Source: an uncultured Nitrospinaceae bacterium (GTDB lineage Bacteria; Nitrospinota; Nitrospinia; Nitrospinales; VA-1). Taken from it: a DNA stretch of 5,212 nt. Both the position numbers and the translations under genes were made by a program. Location: contig CAJJDL010000241.1 of the NCBI GenBank assembly GCA_905182935.1, forward strand, positions 1 to 5,212. Direction: 5' to 3'. This document shows positions 1 to 5,212 of the stretch, one piece after another (position 1 is the stretch's first letter; each line of letters opens with the position of its first letter). The notes beneath the pieces are model-generated. The model saw nothing but the letters and a program-made list of their open reading frames with translations, was not told where the DNA came from and made no database searches.

Positions 1-91
1 AGACCCATATTTTTTTTTAAGAGTTGTTAGCAAACTCTTAACAGGACCTTCAGGAAGGCCGGAGGCTTTCATTTCTGGATTATTATCAAAA
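1..91 (-). repeat. Displaced second copy of an internal yejA segment
   Basis: These 91 bases match 873-963, inside yejA, at 90 of 91 positions in the same orientation. The first 81 are identical, the only difference is at 82 (a) versus 954 (g), and the match ends at 92. Read leftward in the yejA frame the copy encodes the stretch around FDNNPEMKASGLPEG down to KKKYGS. The single difference is silent in that frame (AAT versus AAC). Upstream of the junction this frame has no yejA-like sequence and meets a TAG at 139-141, so the copy has no start. The match is still perfect at base 1, so the repeat may continue outside the window. Confidence 0.93.
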
Positions 92-161
92 AAGTGATGG
101 TTATTATTCCAATCAGAGTTGGAAACATCAAAAGAAATCTACGTATTATATAAGCAGTCAT
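69..161 (-). pseudogene. yejB: YejB-type ABC transporter permease, N-terminal fragment broken by a yejA-derived sequence
   Basis: YejB is one of two inner-membrane permeases of the YejABEF peptide importer. Reading leftward from ATG at 159-161, the first 23 or so residues (MTAYIIRRFLLMFP, then TLIGIITITF) closely match the start of YejB, where a short basic stretch (IIRR) leads into the first membrane helix. The frame then runs into sequence that duplicates part of yejA and stops at TGA 69-71, giving only 30 codons; a whole YejB is about 350-365 residues. The ATG lies 9 nt past the yejA stop, as expected for an operon. No good Shine-Dalgarno sequence precedes it, so translation may be coupled to yejA. 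The identity of the first 23 residues is fairly secure. Whether the gene is really broken in the genome or only in this assembly cannot be told from the window. Confidence 0.7.
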
Positions 162-170
162 TGGAATAAT

Positions 171-2081
171 TTACTGGAGAGAAGATCCTGAGTTTCGAGC
201 TTGTTTTAGTTGCTTGGATTTTTTTGTATCCAACCACCACCATTCAAGAATATTATTTTGTATAACTGCTTGAGATGCATTTATTTTTGGTCGTGAAAAT
301 TTATTCCAATAGACAACTCGATCATATGAAGTATACCAATTCGGAACTATATAAAATTGATGCGTAAGGATTCTATCCATTGCTTGAATTGCGTGAATTA
401 ATTCATTTCTAGATTTTGCTTTGACGATGATTTCTATTAATTCATCGATTGCTGGGTTCTTAACACCCATATAATTTCTAGACCCAGGAGTTTTTTCAGC
501 CTCACTGCTCCACATGGAACGTTGCTCGTTCCCTGGTGAGCGACTTTGTGGATAGTTAGCAACAATCATATCAAAATTGAAGTTACGAAGGACCTCTTCA
601 TATTTTGCTATTTGAACCACCTCGATATTCATTTCTATTCCAATTTTTTTTAGATTATTTTTATAGGGTTCAACGATTCTTTGGAATAGTGGGGAGTTAA
701 GAATTAACTTTACAGCCATACGCTCTCCATTTTTTACTCGTATTCCATCAGAGCCTATTTTCCAACCTGCAGAATCTAATAAAGTATTAGCTATTTGAAT
801 ATTTTGTTGTATGGGTATTCCTTGGCCAGGTGTGCCAACTGGTTTGGTGATTGATGTTTTTGGAACATAAGAAGACCCATATTTTTTTTTAAGAGTTGTT
901 AGCAAACTCTTAACAGGACCTTCAGGAAGGCCGGAGGCTTTCATTTCTGGATTGTTATCAAAATAACTTTCGTTACGTGTGTATTGACCATAAAAAAGAT
1001 TTTTATTACTCCATTTAAAATCAAATACCATTGCAACTGCAGCACGTATTTTTCTAGAGGAAAATAATTTATTACGCTGATTCATTACCAAACCTTGCAT
1101 GCCAGCGACTCTAGTATGAGGAAATTTATCTCTAAGGTAATATCTTTTCTTTACAAAATCGCCTTTATAATCCAGTGCCCAGTCACGTGAACTATTTACC
1201 ATATGTACGTCAAAATCACCTCCTTTAAAACCTTCTCTCATGGCAACTGGGTCTAGGTATATTTTCCATGTCACTTTATTAAAGTTATATCGTCCTTTAT
1301 TTAAACCAATATTATTACCCCACCAATTAGGATTTTTTTCAAATGTTATATGCTTTCCAAATTCATAAGATTTTATTTTATAGGGGCCACTTCCTACTGC
1401 TATCTCATCAAAATCTGATCCAAATGATTTCTCGACAGCTCCATAAATATGCTTAGGAAATATTGTCATTTGACCCGTTATTAGAGGGAGTTCTTGATTG
1501 TATATAGAAAATGTATATTTGATTTTATGTGAGTCTATTTTTTCGACACTTTTAATATCTTTAAAATACTGTTTGTAAAATGGACGATATTCAGGATCTT
1601 TTAATAAATCATATGAAAAAATAAAATCATCAGCTGTTACTGGGTGACCATCCGAAAATAGGGCGTTTTTGCGGATATGGTATATCATTGTCATACGATC
1701 ATCAGCCAGAATAACTTTTTCTACTAGGCTCCCGTATTGAGAAAAGGGTTCATTATCATCTGCGGAGCTATCCATTGCTGTTTGAAAAATTAAACTATCT
1801 ATCCCCGGTGCAGCGACACCTTTGAGAGATGAAGGGTTTAATTTTGTGAATGCACCAAAGTCAGCTAATACCAGGTGTCCACCCTTAATAGCATCCGGAT
1901 TACTATATTCGTAAGGTTGATCAATTTTGTACTTTAAATTTTTAGGTCCATACAAAGATAGTCCATGCAAGGAGTTTGCAGAAATGGAGATAGTAAAAAA
2001 AATGCTATAAAAAAGAGGTATTAATAAATATATCAATACTTTAAGAGTGTTAGGTTTAATCATTATTTTATACATACACAT
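171..2081 (-). CDS. yejA: YejA-type periplasmic oligopeptide-binding protein of an ABC transporter
   Basis: This is a family 5 extracellular solute-binding protein (SBP_bac_5). It would capture peptides in the periplasm and pass them to the YejB/YejE permeases and YejF ATPase; in E. coli this system also imports microcin C. The 636-residue product, near the usual 600-640, has a signal peptide: K9/K14, a hydrophobic core at about 15-33, and likely cleavage near residues 34-37. Mature YejA hallmarks follow: HGLSLYG at 39-45, NPDAIKGG at 61-68, FSDGHPVTADD at 142-152, GSGPYKI at 230-236, NPNWWG at 250-255, FYGQYTR at 363-369, and a C-terminal EWWWLD. The first ATG is preferred because AGAGAG lies 9 nt upstream; ATGs at codons 3 and 7 are too far from it. 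yejB follows after 9 nt. The coding strand has a run of nine A at codons 398-400. The family is secure; the peptide specificity is not known. Confidence 0.95.
   Translation of the reverse strand: MCMYKIMIKPNTLKVLIYLLIPLFYSIFFTISISANSLHGLSLYGPKNLKYKIDQPYEYSNPDAIKGGHLVLADFGAFTKLNPSSLKGVAAPGIDSLIFQTAMDSSADDNEPFSQYGSLVEKVILADDRMTMIYHIRKNALFSDGHPVTADDFIFSYDLLKDPEYRPFYKQYFKDIKSVEKIDSHKIKYTFSIYNQELPLITGQMTIFPKHIYGAVEKSFGSDFDEIAVGSGPYKIKSYEFGKHITFEKNPNWWGNNIGLNKGRYNFNKVTWKIYLDPVAMREGFKGGDFDVHMVNSSRDWALDYKGDFVKKRYYLRDKFPHTRVAGMQGLVMNQRNKLFSSRKIRAAVAMVFDFKWSNKNLFYGQYTRNESYFDNNPEMKASGLPEGPVKSLLTTLKKKYGSSYVPKTSITKPVGTPGQGIPIQQNIQIANTLLDSAGWKIGSDGIRVKNGERMAVKLILNSPLFQRIVEPYKNNLKKIGIEMNIEVVQIAKYEEVLRNFNFDMIVANYPQSRSPGNEQRSMWSSEAEKTPGSRNYMGVKNPAIDELIEIIVKAKSRNELIHAIQAMDRILTHQFYIVPNWYTSYDRVVYWNKFSRPKINASQAVIQNNILEWWWLDTKKSKQLKQARNSGSSLQ
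873..963 (-). repeat. Parental copy of the 91-base repeat, inside yejA
   Basis: This is the counterpart of the left-edge repeat, in its natural place in yejA: its 81 identical bases cover codons 377-403. Here the reading frame is intact on both sides and fits the YejA family, so this copy is the original and the left-edge one is displaced. Confidence 0.93.
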
Positions 2082-2094
2082 ATTTTAACACTCT
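2044..2094 (-). promoter_or_regulatory. Inverted repeat pairing the yejA ribosome binding site with codons 10-13
   Basis: AGAGTGTTA at 2044-2052 and TAACACTCT at 2086-2094 are perfect 9-base inverted arms separated by 33 bases. In the yejA mRNA the upstream arm contains most of the Shine-Dalgarno sequence and the downstream arm covers codons 10-13 (end of P10, then N11, T12, L13). Pairing would close a loop holding the start codon and lower initiation. The arms are only 3 of 9 G+C and the loop is long, so the structure would be weak. The repeat is seen directly; a regulatory role is inference. Confidence 0.4.
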
Positions 2095-2096
2095 CT
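2091..2096 (-). promoter_or_regulatory. Ribosome binding site of yejA
   Basis: On the minus strand AGAGAG sits 9 nt before the ATG at 2079-2081. It decides the start among three in-frame ATGs (codons 1, 3 and 7), the later two being 15 and 27 nt away. It overlaps one arm of an inverted repeat. Confidence 0.55.
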
Positions 2097-2161
2097 TGAT
2101 AAATAAAAAATTGTTTTAGGTTGATAGAACTTATTTAAATAATAAATTTAGTTTCTTGAAA

Positions 2162-2184
2162 TAGGGCTACCCTAAATTTTTTTT
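2162..2184 (+). terminator. Small rho-independent-terminator-like hairpin upstream of ispG
   Basis: TAGGG at 2162-2166 and CCCTA at 2170-2174 form a 5-bp stem with a 3-base loop (CTA), followed by AA and eight T at 2177-2184. The U-tract is correctly placed only for rightward transcription. No gene ends just to its left in that direction, so it would stop antisense transcripts leaving yejA, or act as an attenuator if ispG transcription starts upstream of it. The short stem makes this tentative. Confidence 0.35.
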
Positions 2185-2270
2185 CGTCCCTTGCTTGTGA
2201 ACATTTATAATTTTTGTTAACCTTCAAAGGTAATTATGATTATATTCCATCCTTAATAAAGTAGTTCCTG

Positions 2271-2276
2271 TATAAT
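2271..2276 (+). promoter_or_regulatory. Candidate -10 element of the ispG promoter
   Basis: A perfect TATAAT lies 8 nt before the ispG ATG. A start point 6-8 nt downstream would fall at about 2283-2285, on or next to the start codon. No -35-like hexamer is seen 16-18 nt upstream (2247-2254 is poor), and AT-rich DNA yields chance matches. The other candidate, TATAAT at 2206-2211, would give a leader of about 66 nt but also lacks a -35 partner. Confidence 0.35.
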
Positions 2277-2284
2277 TCTCATAT

Positions 2285-3442
2285 ATGATTGAAAAAAATA
2301 GATTAACCCGAAAAATAAAAATTGGTTCTCTCGTTATTGGTGGTAATTCTCCGATAGCTGTTCAAAGTATGACTGCTACTCAAACACAAGATTTGGATGT
2401 TACCGCTCGACAAATCGAGATTCTTGAACAGGCGGGTGCCGATGTTATTAGGATAGCGGTAGATAACGAGGCTGATGTTAAAGCGCTTAAATTTCTTCGC
2501 GAAAAATTTCCAAAGCCAATTTTTTCAGTGGATCTTCAAGAAAACTATAAGCTGGCTCCTAAAGTGGCTCCTTTCGTTAATAAAATACGATATAATCCGG
2601 GGCATTTATTTCACTTAGAAAAAAATAAGCCAATACGAGAAAAAGTGAAATTCATCGTTAATGCAGCTTTATCCAATGATTGCGCTATTCGCATCGGAGT
2701 TAATTGTGGTTCTATAGACCCTGACTACAAAGAAAAATTCAAAGAAGATCTTATCGAGGGAATGGTTCGATGTGCTGTTGACCATTGTGAAATACTGGAC
2801 GACCTAAATTTCATGAATTACTGTGTGTCTCTTAAGGATTCAGACTTTGATAAAGTTATTGATGCCAATCGTAGGTTTTCTAAGGAACGCCCAGATGTTC
2901 CATTACACCTGGGGGTGACTGAGGCAGGCTTGCCACCTGAAGGTATTATTAAAACTCGGATTGCATTAGAACAACTTATATCTGCTGGAATTGGTGATAC
3001 TATTCGTGTATCCCTCACATTACCTAACGAACAAAAAGGTGAGGAAATAAAGGTCGGTCGTGAAATACTTAGCGATATAGAGGCTGGTAGGTTTCGGTCT
3101 GTACCAAAAAATTTTTTAGAAGGCCTTAATATAATTGCTTGTCCGAGTTGTTCGCGTGTCGAAAATGATAAATTTGTAGATTTAGCCGAAGAAGTACGTC
3201 AAATGACAAAATATGCTGAATCGCATAAAGTTACTATTGCTGTGATGGGATGCAGGGTTAATGGTCCTGGAGAAACTGATGATGCAGATCTCGGTCTTTG
3301 GTGCGGTCCATCTAGAGTAAATTTAAAGAAAGGCACTGAATCATTGGGCTCATATTCCTATGAGGAAATCTTAGAGCATCTTAAAACAGAACTTGACCTT
3401 ATTATCGCCTCGAGAGTTGATCAGAAAAGTGCAATGAGTTAA
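2285..3442 (+). CDS. ispG: 4-hydroxy-3-methylbut-2-en-1-yl diphosphate synthase (IspG/GcpE)
   Basis: IspG catalyses the penultimate step of the MEP isoprenoid pathway in the cytoplasm, reductively opening 2-C-methyl-D-erythritol 2,4-cyclodiphosphate to HMBPP with a [4Fe-4S] cluster. The 385-residue product is a normal-length two-domain bacterial form without the large insert of plant-type enzymes. The TIM-barrel part begins with SPIAVQSMT at 22-30 and includes RYNPGH at 102-107, IRIGVNCGS at 135-143 and LHLGVTEAG at 207-215. The cluster domain has C286 and C289 (CPSC), C323 ([10 protein letters not shown]) and E330, equivalent to E. coli C270, C273, C305 and E312, so all ligands are present. 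The ATG fits the family N-terminus, but no Shine-Dalgarno sequence precedes it; a TATAAT 8 nt upstream raises the possibility of leaderless translation. tig follows after 72 nt without a clear terminator. Confidence 0.97.
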   Translation: MIEKNRLTRKIKIGSLVIGGNSPIAVQSMTATQTQDLDVTARQIEILEQAGADVIRIAVDNEADVKALKFLREKFPKPIFSVDLQENYKLAPKVAPFVNKIRYNPGHLFHLEKNKPIREKVKFIVNAALSNDCAIRIGVNCGSIDPDYKEKFKEDLIEGMVRCAVDHCEILDDLNFMNYCVSLKDSDFDKVIDANRRFSKERPDVPLHLGVTEAGLPPEGIIKTRIALEQLISAGIGDTIRVSLTLPNEQKGEEIKVGREILSDIEAGRFRSVPKNFLEGLNIIACPSCSRVENDKFVDLAEEVRQMTKYAESHKVTIAVMGCRVNGPGETDDADLGLWCGPSRVNLKKGTESLGSYSYEEILEHLKTELDLIIASRVDQKSAMS

Positions 3443-3514
3443 AGCTGTTTTCTAAAGCTATAGCCCTTTGGAGTGTTGGTTTTGTCGTTAAACTTTTTTA
3501 GTTAGGAAATTATC

Positions 3515-4867
3515 ATGGAACTTGTTGTTGAAGAATTAGAATCACTTAAACGAAAACTAGACATAACAATTCCAAAGGAGGTTGTTACAGAGAGAATAGA
3601 TAATGCATATAAAGAATTAAGCCATCAGATAAAAATGCCAGGGTTTCGTTCAGGAAAAATTCCTAGAAATATTCTTGAGAAGCAAGTTCCTATCCAGTCT
3701 TTTACAAATATGTTTCAAGAGTTATTGCAGGAATATTATGAAAAGGCTCTTCGTGAAAGTGGAATTGTTCCTGTGGGAGCACCTGAAATTGATAATTCTG
3801 ACTTTCAGAATGTAAAGAAAGATAACCCGCTTAAATTTTCTGTAACTTTAGATATTAAACCTGAGGTCAAGGTTAATAATTATAAAGGTCTTAAAGTTGA
3901 GAAGGTCGATATCCGTATACCTGATGAAGAAATTCAAACCGCTGTGGATAGTATTCTAGCAACATATGGTACTCATGAGCATCATGAGGATGACCATAAA
4001 GCGGAGAAAGGTGACTATCTAACAGTTGACTTTGAGGGTTTCCATGATGGGGAACCATTAGAAAATGGAAATGCTAAGGATATGGTAATTCGTATTGGTG
4101 ATAATAAAATGATCAAAGGGTTTGAAGATGAGCTTATCGGTCATGTATTAGGAGAGGAGTTTGAGGCTAAAGCTTTATTACCGGCGAATTGGAATAATAA
4201 AATTAGCCGGGTACGTATACCGGTTCCCGGCTCTAAAGATAAATTGCCTGAAGATGTAGCCGTTTTTAATGTAAAAATTAAAGAAATGAAGAAGCTTGAT
4301 TTACCTAACCTTACGGATGATATTATAGAAAAAGAAGGATTTGATTCAGCTGAGAGCTTTAGAAGGGGTGTTAAGACTAAGCTTCAGTCAATGTATGAGC
4401 AAAGAGAAGAAATGCGTATAAAAGAAGAAATTTTTAATAAGTTAGTTAAAGATAATCCAATTGAAGCTCCTGAAGGAATGGTCAAAAGTGAATTGAAATT
4501 TATGTTAGAAGGAATGAAGTTTCAGATTGAACAATCTGGCATGAAGCTTGAGGATTCAGGGTTTGATGAAGAAAAGGCAAAAGACGAGTGGCATGACAAA
4601 GCTGAAAGCAATTGCAAAGGGTATCTTTTATTAGAAAATATAGCTTCTTTAGAAGATATTCATGTAAGTCAATTTGACCTAGAAGAAGAGTTCAAGTCCC
4701 TCGCTAGTCAAAGTAAGCAAAAGCCTGACGATGTAAAAAATCGAATGATGGCAAACCCAGAAGTTATAAAACATACAAGTTCGAAAATTCTTGGACGAAA
4801 ATCATTGGATTTTATTTATTCAAATTGCGAGTTTAATTTTGTTGAAACACTTACAGCAAAAAAATAA
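3515..4867 (+). CDS. tig: Trigger factor, ribosome-associated chaperone and prolyl isomerase
   Basis: Trigger factor binds protein L23 at the ribosome exit tunnel, shields nascent chains and isomerises prolyl bonds. The 450-residue product has all three parts: an N-terminal ribosome-binding domain (about 1-120) with the signature GFRSGKIP at 43-50; an FKBP-type domain (about 160-257) with GDYLTVDFEG at 166-175 and IKGFEDELIGH at 200-210; and a long helical C-terminal substrate-cradling region (about 260-440). Between LLP (221-223) and AVF (249-251) there are about 13 residues more than in E. coli, including RIPVPGSKDKLPED, encoded over a GC-rich inverted repeat. AGGA 7 nt before the ATG supports the start. 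It ends with three in-frame stops in a row (TAA TGA TAA). It probably shares a transcript with ispG and the Rieske gene 27 nt downstream. The usual neighbour clpP is not next to it. Confidence 0.96.
   Translation: MELVVEELESLKRKLDITIPKEVVTERIDNAYKELSHQIKMPGFRSGKIPRNILEKQVPIQSFTNMFQELLQEYYEKALRESGIVPVGAPEIDNSDFQNVKKDNPLKFSVTLDIKPEVKVNNYKGLKVEKVDIRIPDEEIQTAVDSILATYGTHEHHEDDHKAEKGDYLTVDFEGFHDGEPLENGNAKDMVIRIGDNKMIKGFEDELIGHVLGEEFEAKALLPANWNNKISRVRIPVPGSKDKLPEDVAVFNVKIKEMKKLDLPNLTDDIIEKEGFDSAESFRRGVKTKLQSMYEQREEMRIKEEIFNKLVKDNPIEAPEGMVKSELKFMLEGMKFQIEQSGMKLEDSGFDEEKAKDEWHDKAESNCKGYLLLENIASLEDIHVSQFDLEEEFKSLASQSKQKPDDVKNRMMANPEVIKHTSSKILGRKSLDFIYSNCEFNFVETLTAKK
4205..4232 (+). repeat. GC-rich inverted repeat inside the extra FKBP-domain segment of tig
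   Basis: AGCCGGG at 4205-4211 and CCCGGCT at 4226-4232 are perfect 7-base inverted arms around a 14-base loop. By count 18 of the 28 bases are G or C, against roughly one third in the surroundings. The repeat is in frame, encoding residues 231-240 (SRVRIPVPGS), and coincides with the extra residues of this trigger factor. It could fold as a stable mRNA hairpin within the coding region or be the trace of an in-frame palindromic insertion; both are inference. Confidence 0.6.
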
Positions 4868-4894
4868 TGATAAAGAGTCCTTAAAGGTAATATT

Positions 4895-5212
4895 GTGGCT
4901 AAAGTAAAATACATAAAAGTTTTAAAATGTGATGACTTAGAAATTGGTAAATCTGCTATCATTGAAGTTGGTGATAAAGAGATAGCCCTTTTTAATTATA
5001 AAGGGGATTATTATGCTATTGATAATATTTGCCCGCATAGAGGTGCTCCTTTAGGAGAAGGACGAATTGAGGAAGGTATTCTTATATGCCCAAACCATGA
5101 ATGGCGTTTTGAACTAAAAAGTGGATGGTGTCCTCAGAACCCAGAGCTTAGCACTGAGGTGTATCCGATTAAAGTTCATGAAGATAAAATCTATGTAAGA
5201 TTAGAGAAACCA
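4895..5212 (+). CDS. Rieske [2Fe-2S] ferredoxin-like protein, 3' end beyond the window
   Basis: This is a small soluble electron carrier or small subunit with a Rieske cluster, resembling NirD-like proteins and the ferredoxins of ring-hydroxylating dioxygenase systems. Both cluster motifs are intact: CPHRGAPL at residues 46-53 (ligands C46, H48) and CPNHEWRF at 65-72 (ligands C65, H68). There is no signal peptide or membrane segment, so it should be cytoplasmic, unlike the Rieske subunit of the bc1 complex. The 106 codons seen cover nearly the whole domain, ending in a beta strand (IYVRLEKP); as such proteins run about 100-110 residues, only a short tail is probably missing. The GTG start is chosen because AAAGG lies 7 nt upstream and no in-frame ATG precedes the domain. 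It follows tig by 27 nt. Its redox partner is not in the window, so nitrite reductase, dioxygenase or another role cannot be decided. Confidence 0.9.
   Translation, partial: MAKVKYIKVLKCDDLEIGKSAIIEVGDKEIALFNYKGDYYAIDNICPHRGAPLGEGRIEEGILICPNHEWRFELKSGWCPQNPELSTEVYPIKVHEDKIYVRLEKP

Larger units (their letters stand above)
2082..2284. other. Divergent intergenic spacer between yejA and ispG
   Basis: This spacer must hold the start signals for both divergent transcription units. It is very AT-rich, with no credible small ORF or RNA gene. It contains the yejA ribosome binding site near its left end, a terminator-like hairpin at 2162-2184, a small ACCTT-CA-AAGGT inverted repeat at 2220-2231, a + strand TATAAT at 2206-2211 and another at 2271-2276. 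On the minus strand a TATAAT lies at 2239-2244 and could serve yejA, leaving a leader of about 150 nt. None of these -10 boxes has a good TTGACA-like partner at 16-18 bp, so promoter calls here are weak. Confidence 0.5.

Noticed and set aside
1..138. A second, tandem yejA gene at the left edge, suggested by the near-identical 91 bases
   Set aside because: Upstream of the repeat the frame holds no YejA-like residues and has a TAG at 139-141, while another frame there reads as the YejB N-terminus. It is a displaced fragment, not the start or middle of a normal second yejA.
2220..2231. ACCTT-CA-AAGGT inverted repeat as an operator site
   Set aside because: The arms are only 5 bases and the symmetry breaks at once outside them; chance is an adequate explanation.
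2818..3018. A 66-codon open frame on the minus strand inside ispG
   Set aside because: It lies wholly inside the highly conserved ispG coding region, resembles no family I recognise, and is explained as an antisense shadow.
3443..3514. Possible terminator or separate promoter between ispG and tig
   Set aside because: Only 4-bp arms are found (for example AACT/AGTT around a T-run at about 3491-3502, and AAAG/CTTT further left). The best promoter-like pair, TTGGTT at 3475-3480 and TAGTTA at 3499-3504, overlaps the tig ribosome binding site. Neither is convincing.
4879..4887. CCTTAAAGG near-palindrome between tig and the Rieske gene
   Set aside because: It is very short, and the AAAGG half is explained as the Rieske ribosome binding site.

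Overview
The window is AT-rich DNA, roughly two-thirds A+T by eye, from a Gram-negative bacterium. It carries parts of a Yej-type peptide ABC transporter, the MEP-pathway enzyme IspG, trigger factor, and the start of a Rieske ferredoxin. Yej transporters are best known from Proteobacteria, and the set looks like the streamlined, low-GC genome of an uncultured, perhaps aquatic, bacterium. I cannot name the lineage with confidence. The IspG combines a proteobacteria-like cysteine motif (CPTCSR type, here CPSCSR) with a [10 protein letters not shown] stretch that I associate with other phyla.

Layout. The left 2.1 kb is read leftward: yejA (periplasmic peptide-binding protein, 171-2081), followed 9 nt later by the start of yejB (inner-membrane permease, ATG at 159-161). 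yejB does not continue normally. After about 23-27 codons the sequence turns into a second copy of an internal piece of yejA, nearly identical over 91 bases (1-91 versus 873-963), and the yejB frame stops at 69-71. This is either a real rearrangement or a chimeric contig end, and it is the strangest thing in the window.

A divergent spacer of about 200 bp (2082-2284) holds the yejA ribosome binding site, an inverted repeat that could hide that site, a small terminator-like hairpin on the + strand, and a perfect -10 hexamer so close to the ispG ATG that ispG may be translated from a leaderless mRNA.

The right 2.9 kb is read rightward and looks like one transcription unit: ispG (2285-3442), tig (3515-4867) and a Rieske [2Fe-2S] protein (4895 to beyond the edge), with gaps of 72 and 27 nt and no convincing terminator between them. 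The genes serve different jobs (isoprenoid precursor synthesis, nascent-chain folding, electron transfer), although IspG and the Rieske protein both need iron-sulfur clusters. The trigger factor has about 13 extra residues in its FKBP domain, encoded by a locally GC-rich palindrome.

I found no mobile element genes, CRISPR array, tRNA or rRNA. The window is mostly housekeeping; the noteworthy signals are the yejA/yejB junction and the palindromic insert in tig.
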